A stretch of DNA of 64,000 nt from Enterococcus sp. DIV0212c (GTDB lineage Bacteria; Bacillota; Bacilli; Lactobacillales; Enterococcaceae): assembly GCF_017377505.1 (NCBI RefSeq), contig NZ_JAFREN010000014.1, positions 30,264-94,263 on the forward strand, read 5' to 3'. The notes under the pieces are model-generated. The model saw only the letters and a program-made list of their open reading frames with translations, made no database searches and had not been told where the DNA came from. The position numbers were made by a program, and so were the translations under genes. This document shows, one piece after another, positions 16,294 to 24,953 of this stretch (the first letter of the stretch is position 1; every line of letters begins with the position of its first letter).

Positions 16294-17562
16294 TTATTCT
16301 GTAAAACCTAATTTTTTCGCATAAGCTAAAACTGCTTTTTCAAAACAATCGATCGGAGGTGTTACTGTTCCTGCACCGATTTGACCTAGACCAGCTTTTT
16401 TATTTGCAATCCCTGTATTGATCACTGGAAGGATACCTGTTTCAACAACTTTTCTGGCATCGATTCCTAAACAGATTCCTTTAAAGTCCCACGTTGGAAC
16501 TGGGAAATTTGGATTCGTATCAATACAAATTTCTGTCATTTCATTACTTGTATTTAAGGCATCATAGAAACCACCTGAACCAACGAAACGAGTTACAGCA
16601 GGCGCTGCGATCATTGCCATACCACCAACACCAAATGTTTCGGTAATAGCACTATCTCCCATATCAGGAGCTGCATCTGCTTCACTAAAGCCTGAGAAAT
16701 ATAATCCTTGAGGCGTATTAACAGGACCTGTAAACCACTCATCACCCATTCCTGCAATACGGATACCAAACTCATAACCATTTCTACACATAGCTGTAAC
16801 GATTGTTCCTTCTTGAATTTGTCTTGCGCCATCCATTACAGATTTTGCTGACGCCATCATGATGTTTAAGAAAAATTGATCTGTATCTGCTAAGAATTGA
16901 ACAACTTCTTCGCGTTTTGTTTGGTCGATTTCTGTTAAACCAACAATAATTGGCGCCATTTCTTTTAAGAAAGCTAAAGAAGCAGCAATATTACGTTGGT
17001 GGAATTCATCACCCATGGCGATAGCTTTAGCAACCAATACGTTAATGTTTAAGCCATCTTCTTTGGTTTTTAATGCAGCACTTAAAACAGGTGCTAATGT
17101 ATCTCTCATCCATCTTAAACGATTGATTACTTCATCAGAATAAGCACCAAAGCGTAATACTGCGCCAATTCCTTCATTCATTGTACAAAAAGCACGATTG
17201 CCGTCTGTTTTATTTTCAACAACTAGAACGGCCATGTTTGCAGAAGTGATTCCGCCCATTGGTCCAACGGCATTCACATGGTGACATGGAATCAATTTTA
17301 CTTCACCAGATTCTAGCATTTTTCTTGCTTCTTCTTCGGTTTCACACCATTCTTCAAATAATGCTGCACCGACACAAGCGCCTTGGATTGGATCGACCAT
17401 TTTATCATAAGTGATTGGAGGTCCTGCATGTAATAGGACTTTTCCATCATTTAATTCTTCAATTACTGTTTTTGCTGGGACTACATCTAATAAGAAAGGA
17501 GAACCAGCAACGATTTTTGCTGCTACCGCTTGGTTTGCTTCATCGATTGTTTTATATGCCAT
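16294..17562 (-). CDS. allG: Oxamate carbamoyltransferase subunit AllG (DUF1116)
   Basis: A 422-residue DUF1116 protein (E. coli YlbE/AllG type). Recognisable stretches are LLHAGPPITYDKMVDPIQGACVGA, IPCHHVNAVGPMGGI, MNEGIGAVLRFGA and GMGDEWFTGPVNTPQGLY. It acts with AllF and AllH on oxalurate. It begins 15 bases after the allF stop and is separated from allH by 3 bases, so the three are surely co-translated. A ribosome site (AAGGGAG) precedes the ATG at 17562. Confidence 0.88.
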   Translation of the reverse strand: MAYKTIDEANQAVAAKIVAGSPFLLDVVPAKTVIEELNDGKVLLHAGPPITYDKMVDPIQGACVGAALFEEWCETEEEARKMLESGEVKLIPCHHVNAVGPMGGITSANMAVLVVENKTDGNRAFCTMNEGIGAVLRFGAYSDEVINRLRWMRDTLAPVLSAALKTKEDGLNINVLVAKAIAMGDEFHQRNIAASLAFLKEMAPIIVGLTEIDQTKREEVVQFLADTDQFFLNIMMASAKSVMDGARQIQEGTIVTAMCRNGYEFGIRIAGMGDEWFTGPVNTPQGLYFSGFSEADAAPDMGDSAITETFGVGGMAMIAAPAVTRFVGSGGFYDALNTSNEMTEICIDTNPNFPVPTWDFKGICLGIDARKVVETGILPVINTGIANKKAGLGQIGAGTVTPPIDCFEKAVLAYAKKLGFTE

Positions 17563-17577
17563 TTGATTTATTCTCCC

Positions 17578-19335
17578 TTATTTAGCTAATGCTACTTTAT
17601 TTAAGAACTGTAATGCTTTTTGCAGTGTAATGTTTCCGCCTGCGACTGGTTGCCAGTCATATTGAACCACTTTACCACCATGATTGATGATCGCTTCTGA
17701 AAAGCTACGTAAACCAACGTTGATAAAGCCTTGGTTTGTCAATAATGCTAACATTTCTTCTGATGGTTCAATTGCAACAGGTGTTACTGCTGGTGTTGCT
17801 TCGATTGCTTTATCTGTTTGAGTTAATGGATGATCTAAAATAGCTAAAGCTAAACGAACCGCTTGAGCATTACTATCGCAAAGAATCACGCCAGCATCTT
17901 TCATGATTGCTTCTTGTTCATGAATATTTTGAGGATCTTCGTCTGTTCCAACGATTGTACCGATCACGAATAATTCTCTACCGTCAGCAGTTGCTTTTGC
18001 TTTGATTTCTTTAATTGTTGGTGCCAATTCTTGTGCCATATTAGCGTGAGAACCGTAACCTAATACCACGTCTAGTAAAATGATCGCTGTTTCAGCATCT
18101 TTACCAGCTTCTTCTAGCATTTCTTTACGTTTAGTAGGATCGATCATTGGATGAGGTTTTCCTTGTGTATAAACATCGTCACCTAAGTCAATGATTTCAT
18201 GTCCTTGATTTTGTAAGATAAATCCTTCTGGCGCATGTTCGTCACCAGTTAGCTCTAAACCTTCCTTGATCAGCATCGCTGCTTCATAAGCAAGTGTACC
18301 GCCGGAGTATAAGCCTTTGACAAATTTTTGTTCAGGTTTGAAAGAATGCGCTGGAACTGTTAATGTTTCTTTCACAGCAGTAACTGCTTCTTTATTCAAT
18401 AATTGAACAGCTGTTTGTGCTGCTTCTTCTAACGTATACGCACGATAAAGATTCTCTTCATGAGATGTTGGTTTTTCACCTAAGAAAATAGTTACAGCCG
18501 GTTTAGAAACGCTTCTTAATAAGTTTAGCACTTCATCACGAACTTCTGGTGCAGGTGGCTTAGAGATGACAACGATCACTTCTGTGTTTGGATCTTTCTC
18601 TAACGTCATAATGCTATCTTTCAATGTGATTCCACCGATTTCCGCTTTTAAATCACGTCCGCCAGTACCAATCGCATTCGTTACACCGCCACCCAATTTA
18701 TGAATGATGGTAGTCACTTCTTGAATACCTGTTCCAGATGCGCCAACAACGCCGATTTTACCTTTACGAACAGCATTCGTAAACGCAACCGGAATTCCGT
18801 TGATAATTCCAGTACCACAGTCAGGTCCCATTAATAAAAGTCCTGCATCATGTGCTTTTTCTTTTAAGCGTTTTTCGTCTTCGATCGCTACGTTATCACT
18901 GAAACAAAAAACATGTTTGCCTTCATCCAAAGCTTTTTCAATTTCAAGTGCTGCATGTGTACCAGGGATAGAAAAAACAACTACGCCAGCATCTTTGCCA
19001 AGCTCAAAGGCTTTATCCCACGTTTTAACAACTTCTTCACCTGAAGTGTCACCGCCGCCTTTAGTTTGTTCTTCTAAAAATACATCGATTTCTGATAAAA
19101 CTTGGTCGATCAATGAGTCATCTTCAATGTCTAATACGATTACCATATCATTTGAAGAAGCTTTTTCTAGCTCATCAGTATATAAACCACCTGTTTTGAA
19201 GATGTCTTTATTTGCAGGTGTTCCCATCATAACTGAAACATTATGAACGCCATCGATTGTATTTAATTTGTTGGTTAATAACATCAATACGATAGAATCT
19301 TGATAGCTATTCGCTTTAATTATTGTGTGCAGCAT
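17578..19335 (-). CDS. fdrA: Oxamate carbamoyltransferase subunit AllF (FdrA-like acyl-CoA synthetase fold)
   Basis: A 585-residue FdrA family protein, slightly longer than the E. coli protein. It has the succinyl-CoA-synthetase-like architecture. A first domain is at about 1-110. A CoA-binding-type Rossmann domain follows, with GIINGIPVAFTNAVRKGKIGVVGASGTGIQE and AIGTGGRDLKAEIGG. A ligase-like C-terminal half carries LYSGGTLAYEAAMLI and LDVVLGYGSHANMA. With AllG and AllH it forms the oxamate carbamoyltransferase. The gene is separated from the upstream dehydrogenase by 116 bases, a larger gap than elsewhere in the unit. The start at 19335 has GGAGG upstream. Confidence 0.88.
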   Translation of the reverse strand: MLHTIIKANSYQDSIVLMLLTNKLNTIDGVHNVSVMMGTPANKDIFKTGGLYTDELEKASSNDMVIVLDIEDDSLIDQVLSEIDVFLEEQTKGGGDTSGEEVVKTWDKAFELGKDAGVVVFSIPGTHAALEIEKALDEGKHVFCFSDNVAIEDEKRLKEKAHDAGLLLMGPDCGTGIINGIPVAFTNAVRKGKIGVVGASGTGIQEVTTIIHKLGGGVTNAIGTGGRDLKAEIGGITLKDSIMTLEKDPNTEVIVVISKPPAPEVRDEVLNLLRSVSKPAVTIFLGEKPTSHEENLYRAYTLEEAAQTAVQLLNKEAVTAVKETLTVPAHSFKPEQKFVKGLYSGGTLAYEAAMLIKEGLELTGDEHAPEGFILQNQGHEIIDLGDDVYTQGKPHPMIDPTKRKEMLEEAGKDAETAIILLDVVLGYGSHANMAQELAPTIKEIKAKATADGRELFVIGTIVGTDEDPQNIHEQEAIMKDAGVILCDSNAQAVRLALAILDHPLTQTDKAIEATPAVTPVAIEPSEEMLALLTNQGFINVGLRSFSEAIINHGGKVVQYDWQPVAGGNITLQKALQFLNKVALAK

Positions 19336-19451
19336 TGAAATTCCTCCATTTATTTAAAAGTGTAACGGACTTATTATGTTTCGACTGAAAAATAAGAAAA
19401 ATCGACTATGCCGTTTTTTGTCACATTTCGTTTCTATCTTTTGCAAAAAGA

Positions 19452-20501
19452 TTATTCTGCAAACTTATTTTTATGATCATAACGATCATAATGAATATCG
19501 TCACTGATCAAATATTCGTAGATATCATCCACAATTTCGATTCCATTTTCTTCATAATTTTTCTCACGCGCCCGACCACGTTCTCCTGGATAATTAACTT
19601 CTGTAAATCCTGGACTTGGGCTGATTTCTTTTAACTCATCCAACATTGTTGAAATATTTTTTTTGAATGTGTCCAATCCAATAAAGAAATCTGGATTAAT
19701 CACGATATGCAGCTGACCTAATTCACGACCTTTAGATAGATCATGATACATAGAAGAAACATGTTTGCCAAATGGCACGCCTAATAAAATTCCTGATAAA
19801 ATATCTACCATCATCATTAAACCGTAGCCTTTTGGTCCGGCAATTGGCAACAGCGCGTTAACGGCTGTAGAATCTGTTGTCGGATTTCCTTGCTCGTCTA
19901 CCGCCCATGAGTCTGGAATGGCTTCTTTTTTAGAACGGGCATGAAGAATTTTCCCCCATGCTTGAACTGTAGTAGCCATATCAAAGGTAATTACTCGATC
20001 ATCATTACTTGGTGCTGCAAAAGCGATTGGGTTTGTTCCAAAATACGGCTCGCTTCCTCCAAATGGTACAACCATTGGATCAGATTGGCAAACAGAAAGG
20101 GCTACCATATCTTGTTCTGCCGCTCTTTCCACATAATAAGCAAGTGCTCCACTATGGGAAATATTACGTACACCAACAACTGCTACACCATTTTTTTTCG
20201 CCATTTCAATCGCGTGATCCATTGCCTTTTCAGCTGCAACAAAACCAGAGCCATTATCTCCTTCAAACATACCACAACTAGGTGCTGTTTGTTCAAAAGA
20301 AAATTTAGGATCGTTTGTGATGCCGCCTTTAGCGATTCTTTCTGAATAATATTCCACACGCATCGCACCGTGAGAATGTATTCCTCTTGCATCTGCAAAC
20401 GTCAAAACATCACTTACGATTTCTGCATGTTCTGGTGACAATCCAGCTTTGGCTATTTTATTTTTAATCAGCTGATGTAACTCTGCTTTTTTTACTCTCA
20501 T
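19452..20501 (-). CDS. allD: Ureidoglycolate dehydrogenase, second copy (Ldh_2 family)
   Basis: A 349-residue member of the malate/L-lactate/ureidoglycolate dehydrogenase family. These enzymes bind NAD(P) in a non-Rossmann fold and use the His of the ISHSGALAYYV motif. Other family stretches are FADARGIHSHGAMRVEYY, CQSDPMVVPFGG, YFGTNPIAFAAP and PIAGPKGYGLMMMVDILSG. It is a tandem paralogue of the next gene upstream, nearly collinear with it. The start at 20501 (MRVKKAE) has AAAGGAG upstream; an open extension to 20573 overlaps the neighbour and has no ribosome site. It may prefer a different substrate or cofactor; the sequence does not say which. Confidence 0.8.
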   Translation of the reverse strand: MRVKKAELHQLIKNKIAKAGLSPEHAEIVSDVLTFADARGIHSHGAMRVEYYSERIAKGGITNDPKFSFEQTAPSCGMFEGDNGSGFVAAEKAMDHAIEMAKKNGVAVVGVRNISHSGALAYYVERAAEQDMVALSVCQSDPMVVPFGGSEPYFGTNPIAFAAPSNDDRVITFDMATTVQAWGKILHARSKKEAIPDSWAVDEQGNPTTDSTAVNALLPIAGPKGYGLMMMVDILSGILLGVPFGKHVSSMYHDLSKGRELGQLHIVINPDFFIGLDTFKKNISTMLDELKEISPSPGFTEVNYPGERGRAREKNYEENGIEIVDDIYEYLISDDIHYDRYDHKNKFAE

Positions 20502-20529
20502 TGTAAAACACTCCTTTATTTGAAAAATT

Positions 20530-21597
20530 TTATTTTTTTTCACCAAAGGCATTTGTATTTTCATAGCGATCAAAATGAAGTGTGTCGCTCTTTAAATAAT
20601 CATAAATATCTTTGACGATGTCGATGCCATCAATCAATGATTTTTCATAATTGATTTGATTGATTTCACCTGGATAATATACTTGCTCAAACCCATCTGC
20701 TGCTGGAATCGCATGCAATTCTTCTACCATCCCGTCAACTGACTCTTTGAACATGTCTAGATCAGTAAAACGTTTTGGATCAATCAGGATATACATTTGA
20801 CCTACATCGCGGCCTTTTTTTATATCATCATACATAGATGAAACATGTTTCCCAAACGGCAAGCCTAATAACATACCAGATAAAATATCTACCATCATCA
20901 TCAAACCGTAGCCTTTTGGTCCGGCAATTGGTAATAATCCGTTTACTTTGTGCGGATCAGTTGTAGGTTTGCCATCTTTATCAACTGCCCAAGTATTAGG
21001 AATCTCTTTATTTTTAGAACGGGCATCCAACACTTTGCCCCAAGCTTGTACGGTTGTTGCCATATCGAATACGACTGGTTCATGACCTTTTCTTGGTGCT
21101 GCAAAGGCAATTGGATTTGTACCGAAATAGTTTTCTTTTCCGCCAAATGGTACAACCATCGGATCTGATTGACACATTGCAATTGCGATCAAATCTTGTT
21201 GAGCTGCTTTTTTAACATAGTAAGATAATGCTCCGCTATGACTGATCTTTGAAATTCCAACAACGGCTACGCCTGATTTTTTCGCCATATCGATCGCATA
21301 CTTAAGTCCCTTGTCAGCAACAAATTGTCCGGCACCATTTTTACCGTGAACAATTCCTGAACTTGGTCCTGTTTCTTCGAATTCAATTTGGGGATCTAGC
21401 GTCACTCCGCCTTTATCGATCTGTTCCGCATAATATTCTACTCTTACGGCTCCATGTGAGTGGATTCCGCACGCATCTGCAAATACCAAATGTGTCGCCA
21501 CTTCATCTGCATGTTCTGGTTTTAAACCAGCTGTTGTTAATTTTTTTTCGATCAAGTCATGCAATTCTTCTGGTTTCACTACAACAGTTTCATTCAT
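20530..21597 (-). CDS. allD: Ureidoglycolate dehydrogenase (Ldh_2 family)
   Basis: Oxidises (S)-ureidoglycolate to oxalurate with NAD(P)+. The 355-residue chain carries ISHSGALSYYV with the catalytic His, FADACGIHSHGAVRVEYY, CQSDPMVVPFGG and GPKGYGLMMMVDILSG. It directly follows allE (20 bases) and precedes its paralogue (28 bases), all on the minus strand. Its product is the substrate of AllFGH. The start at 21597 follows AGAGGAAG. Of the two copies this one has the canonical place next to allE, so it is the better candidate for the main AllD. Confidence 0.88.
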   Translation of the reverse strand: MNETVVVKPEELHDLIEKKLTTAGLKPEHADEVATHLVFADACGIHSHGAVRVEYYAEQIDKGGVTLDPQIEFEETGPSSGIVHGKNGAGQFVADKGLKYAIDMAKKSGVAVVGISKISHSGALSYYVKKAAQQDLIAIAMCQSDPMVVPFGGKENYFGTNPIAFAAPRKGHEPVVFDMATTVQAWGKVLDARSKNKEIPNTWAVDKDGKPTTDPHKVNGLLPIAGPKGYGLMMMVDILSGMLLGLPFGKHVSSMYDDIKKGRDVGQMYILIDPKRFTDLDMFKESVDGMVEELHAIPAADGFEQVYYPGEINQINYEKSLIDGIDIVKDIYDYLKSDTLHFDRYENTNAFGEKK

Positions 21598-21617
21598 TCT
21601 TAAACTTCCTCTTCAAA

Positions 21618-22403
21618 TTAAATTTCTGGATCACGGTTGCAATCTTTAGAATATACATACATCAATGGTTCGTCGCGACCTACAGCATAAGCTGCTTGTT
21701 GCACGTATGAACTCATAAAGATATAGTCCCCTTTTTCGACTGGCATCCACTCATTATCTAAGTTGTACATTCCTTGTCCAGAAAGTAAGTAAGCACCATG
21801 TTCTTGATAGTGTGTTTCAATGTAGCCATGACTTGCTCCAGGCTCAAATGAAAGGATATGGAAGTTCATATCAAACCCTAAATCTTTCGGTAAAAAGTCC
21901 CATAAAAGTACGTCTTTCATGCCTTCATATTCGATTGGTTCCATATCATTGACATTACCGACTACTTTATGTGCTTCGTAGCCTTCTAACGGTTGATAGC
22001 GTTTTTTGTATAAGAAAATTTCTGTATCTGCATCTTGGCCGTTTTCTAAATACATCAATGTGCTAGCTGGTAAATATGCATAGCCGCCTTTTGTCAGTTC
22101 ATGTGTTTCAGTTCCATCATTGACTTTTAAAACACCATCAATCACATAAACAATTGTTTCAACGCCTTCGCCACCGAAACCGCGTTGATTTTTACCATCT
22201 TTGTGCATCGTAATAATGTAGTCTACGAAATTTGCACCTAATTGTTTTGATCCTAAAATCGAGCAATCACAGTTTTCAAAACCAGGAATCACGTTATTTA
22301 CTAATCCATCATGTGGAATCAATGCATAATTATTTTTTTTGATTACAGCTCTAGATGATAATAAACCGTCTAGATAACCTGTTTGATTATTTTTATAACC
22401 CAT
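21618..22403 (-). CDS. allE: (S)-ureidoglycine aminohydrolase
   Basis: A bicupin of 261 residues that releases ammonia from (S)-ureidoglycine, giving (S)-ureidoglycolate. Two cupin halves are visible. The first contains [19 protein letters not shown]. The second has the metal-binding pattern [25 protein letters not shown], with His and Glu ligands followed by [15 protein letters not shown]. The N-terminus ([21 protein letters not shown]) is typical of AllE. It lies between allC and allD in pathway order, with 21 and 20 base gaps. Confidence 0.93.
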   Translation of the reverse strand: MGYKNNQTGYLDGLLSSRAVIKKNNYALIPHDGLVNNVIPGFENCDCSILGSKQLGANFVDYIITMHKDGKNQRGFGGEGVETIVYVIDGVLKVNDGTETHELTKGGYAYLPASTLMYLENGQDADTEIFLYKKRYQPLEGYEAHKVVGNVNDMEPIEYEGMKDVLLWDFLPKDLGFDMNFHILSFEPGASHGYIETHYQEHGAYLLSGQGMYNLDNEWMPVEKGDYIFMSSYVQQAAYAVGRDEPLMYVYSKDCNRDPEI

Positions 22404-22424
22404 TTTTACTTTTCCTACTTTCTT

Positions 22425-23651
22425 TTATTTATAAGCTAATTCATATAATGCGCTGGCTAATACTTTTACGCCATTAACTAAGTCATCAATATCTGTTGCT
22501 TCCGCTGGATTATGACTGATACCGTTGATACTTGGTACAAAAATCATCGCAGTTGGGAAGTGTGGTGCAATGATTTGTGAATCGTGTCCGGCACCACTAT
22601 GCATTACTTTATATTTCATATTTTCTGATTTAGCAGCTGTTTCAATAGCTGTTACGATTTCTTCATTCATTGGCACTGGTGCTTCATCCATCCATAAGTC
22701 AATGTCGATTTCTAAGCCATGTTCTGCAGCGATATCTTTCATCATTTGTTCAATTTCTTGTGTAAATGCATGAAGTTCTCCGCTATCTGTATGACGGCAG
22801 TCCATTGTAAACAAAACTTCTCCTGGTACTACGTTTACTGTATTAGGTTTAGGTTCAACTTTACCGAAAGTCAATACTAATGGATCACCGACTTCTAATG
22901 CACGATCAATTGCTTGTGAACAAATCTTAGCAAACCCATAAACCGCATCTTTACGATAGCCCATTGGAGTTGTTCCAGCATGGTTTGCTTCGCCTTTTAA
23001 CACGATTGTATAGCGTCTTTGACCTGCAATGTTATTAACAACACCAATTTGTAATTGTTCTTTTTCAAGAACTGTTCCTTGTTCAATATGGATTTCTACG
23101 AATGCTTTGATATCATCTCTAGCAGCTTTGCTTTCATCTCTAAAGTCAAAACCATGGCGCTGCATTTCTTCAACGAATTTCAAGCCTTCAAAGTCAGCGA
23201 TTTCAATAACATCTTCTTTTTTTGCTTCGCCGACAAAGTTTTTACTACCCCAGAAAACAGTTGGGAAACGGCTACCTTCTTCTTCAGCCATTGAAATAAC
23301 TTCTAATGAACGTTTTGGTTTACCATGAGTTTCTAATAAATATTGAATTGCAACATAAGCTGCGATCACACCAAATTGCCCATCTAAGTTTCCGCCGTTA
23401 ACAACGGTATCAATGTGAGAACCTGATAAAATCGTTTCTTCTGGATGCTCTGTTCCTTCTACTCTACCAAAGAGGTTTCCGATTTCATCAAATGAAGCCG
23501 TCATACCAATTGCTTCCAATTTTTCTTTCACAGTTTTTTGCGCTTCCAACCAAGAATCAGAATACAATAAACGAGTCATTCCACCTGTTGGATCGTTACC
23601 AATATTAGAAATTTGATCGATATTTTCCTGTAAAACTTTTTTTAAATCCAT
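22425..23651 (-). CDS. allC: Allantoate amidohydrolase (M20 family)
   Basis: Hydrolyses allantoate to (S)-ureidoglycine, ammonia and CO2. The 408-residue M20/ArgE-type metalloenzyme has the metal ligands in GSHIDTV (H79), GGNLDGQFG (D90), SMAEEEGSRF (E124/E125) and the C-terminal HSGAGHDSQ. The ATG at 23651 (MDLKKVL) is chosen over the one at 23660 because the ribosome site GAGGGAG would be only 2 bases from the latter. It is the first gene of the unit running to arcC; its upstream region has a cre-like site and a TTTGTGC motif. N-carbamoyl-L-amino-acid hydrolase is the family alternative, excluded by context. Confidence 0.92.
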   Translation of the reverse strand: MDLKKVLQENIDQISNIGNDPTGGMTRLLYSDSWLEAQKTVKEKLEAIGMTASFDEIGNLFGRVEGTEHPEETILSGSHIDTVVNGGNLDGQFGVIAAYVAIQYLLETHGKPKRSLEVISMAEEEGSRFPTVFWGSKNFVGEAKKEDVIEIADFEGLKFVEEMQRHGFDFRDESKAARDDIKAFVEIHIEQGTVLEKEQLQIGVVNNIAGQRRYTIVLKGEANHAGTTPMGYRKDAVYGFAKICSQAIDRALEVGDPLVLTFGKVEPKPNTVNVVPGEVLFTMDCRHTDSGELHAFTQEIEQMMKDIAAEHGLEIDIDLWMDEAPVPMNEEIVTAIETAAKSENMKYKVMHSGAGHDSQIIAPHFPTAMIFVPSINGISHNPAEATDIDDLVNGVKVLASALYELAYK

Positions 23652-23685
23652 TTGATACATCTCCCTCTTTTATTATCATAACCAT

Positions 23686-23699
23686 TGTAAGCGGTTGCC
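23686..23699 (-). promoter_or_regulatory. cre-like site upstream of allC
   Basis: The minus strand reads GGCAACCGCTTACA, two mismatches from TGWNANCGNTNWCA. It shares ACCGCTTACA with the site before the MFS gene at 10864 and lies 35 bases before the allC start, a roadblock or promoter position. Confidence 0.35.
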
Positions 23700-23799
23700 G
23701 ACTTTCATACACTATCCACATTTCACAAATTAACTCCCATCTTTGTGCGCATTAAACATAAAGACTACGGCTATTTGGGTTAAAATAGAAATAAGTTAG

Positions 23800-23912
23800 T
23801 GAAACTATCTAAATTTACGGGCTAGAACTTCAGAAAAATGATAAAATCTGAATGAGGTAACAAATATTACCTTCATATTTTTGTTGAAGTTAAGCGAGCC
23901 CGCTTCGCTTTT
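23800..23912 (+). promoter_or_regulatory. Structured 5' element upstream of the hydrolase gene
   Basis: Nested stems CGGGCT/AGCCCG (23818-23823/23897-23902), ACTTC/GAAGT (23827-23831/23886-23890) and AGGTAA/TTACCT (23855-23860/23867-23872) share their architecture and single-stranded segments with the pucR repeats: GATAAAATCTG before the inner hairpin, TTCATATTTT after it, GTTAA before the last strand. The paired bases differ at each stem but remain complementary. This copy lies about 100 bases from the start codon rather than against the ribosome site. Confidence 0.65.
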
Positions 23913-24007
23913 GCTTTGAAACGTAGTAAATAAAGTGAACTGAAGTTGAAAAGTACAAGATTTAGCGATACGAAATGTTGTTATCTATAGAATAAGGAGG
24001 AACTTTC

Positions 24008-24871
24008 ATGTTAAAAAAAATAATTGATTACAACCAGCTTGGTGATTTAAAACTTTCTATGACATTTTATTCTCAACAAGAAGTCTCTGCATCTAAAGCA
24101 ACAATTATTTACTTTCATGGCGGAGGACTACTTTATGGCGATCGTGATGACCTGCCTGAAACTTACTGTCAGCTTTTAGTAGAAAATGGTTATAACATCT
24201 TAACCATTGATTATCCATTAGCACCAGAAGTTAAGCTTCCAACTATTTATCAGTGTTTAACAGAAGCAATAGACTGGTTTTTGACGAATCATCAAACCTC
24301 TCTAGGACTAGAAAAATCAGATTATTTCTTGTTTGGTCGTTCTGCTGGCGGTTTTCTGACATATCTGCTATCTGCCCGCCATCATGTTCCAGAGCAAAAA
24401 GGCTTGATTAGCTTTTATGGATACTATGATTTAACTGATCCAGCATTCAATCAACCTAGCAGTTATTACAATCAATTTCCTAAAATAGCTCCTATGACCG
24501 CTCAAACAATGATTCAATCTAAACCGATGACCGCGATTTCTATTAATGAACGGTTTTCACTTTATTTATCTGGCCGACAATTTGGTAATTGGTTGAGCTA
24601 TTTACTCAGAAATCCTAGTGAAAAAGAATCATTTAGCCTAACTGAAGTTGAAGTTGCTCAACTGCCTCCTGCTTTTCTAGCTCATAGCTCAGCTGATCAA
24701 GATGTTCCTGTTGAAGCATCCAAAGTTGCTTTGAGCAAAATTCCTAACGTTACTTATGAAGAAGTCGAAAAACTTCCTCACGACTTTGATAATGACTTAA
24801 CGAATAGTGAAGGAATTCGTGTCTATCATGCGCTGATTGAATGGTTAGATAACATATTAGCTACTACTTGA
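24008..24871 (+). CDS. Alpha/beta hydrolase (HGGG type)
   Basis: A 287-residue cytosolic esterase/lipase-like protein, substrate unknown. The oxyanion motif HGGG (residues 37-40, YFHGGGLLYGD), nucleophile elbow GRSAGG (S112), acid in SADQDVP (D232) and histidine in LPHDF (H258) are all present, as in the hormone-sensitive-lipase branch. AAGGAGG precedes the ATG. It is a single gene diverging from allC and converging on tig. Nothing ties it to allantoin use except a distant copy of the structured element that also precedes pucR. Confidence 0.88.
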   Translation: MLKKIIDYNQLGDLKLSMTFYSQQEVSASKATIIYFHGGGLLYGDRDDLPETYCQLLVENGYNILTIDYPLAPEVKLPTIYQCLTEAIDWFLTNHQTSLGLEKSDYFLFGRSAGGFLTYLLSARHHVPEQKGLISFYGYYDLTDPAFNQPSSYYNQFPKIAPMTAQTMIQSKPMTAISINERFSLYLSGRQFGNWLSYLLRNPSEKESFSLTEVEVAQLPPAFLAHSSADQDVPVEASKVALSKIPNVTYEEVEKLPHDFDNDLTNSEGIRVYHALIEWLDNILATT

Positions 24872-24910
24872 TTTTAACATATTTACTATCTTTCATTATA
24901 ATAAAATACA

Positions 24911-24944
24911 AAAAGACATTCCCGATCACTCAGGAATGTCTTTT
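24911..24944. terminator. Bidirectional terminator between the hydrolase gene and tig
   Basis: AAAAGACATTCC pairs perfectly with GGAATGTCTTTT around a 10-base loop, with T and A tails serving both directions. Confidence 0.9.
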
Positions 24945-24953
24945 AAATTGCTT

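Larger units (their letters stand above)
23652..24007. other. Intergenic regulatory region between allC and the hydrolase gene
   Basis: The gap between these divergent genes holds, left to right, a cre-like site on the minus strand (23686-23699), the TTTGTGC motif at 23742-23748, and a structured element on the plus strand (23818-23902 for its outer stem). A plain AT-rich leader then runs to the AAGGAGG of the hydrolase. I see no ORF. Confidence 0.5.

Noticed and set aside
19941..20345. Plus-strand ORFs opposite the allD copies
   Set aside because: They are shadows of the strongly conserved dehydrogenase coding frames and lack ribosome sites.
20502..20573. Longer N-terminus for the second allD copy
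   Set aside because: The extension overlaps the upstream gene and has no ribosome site, while AAAGGAG precedes the ATG at 20501.
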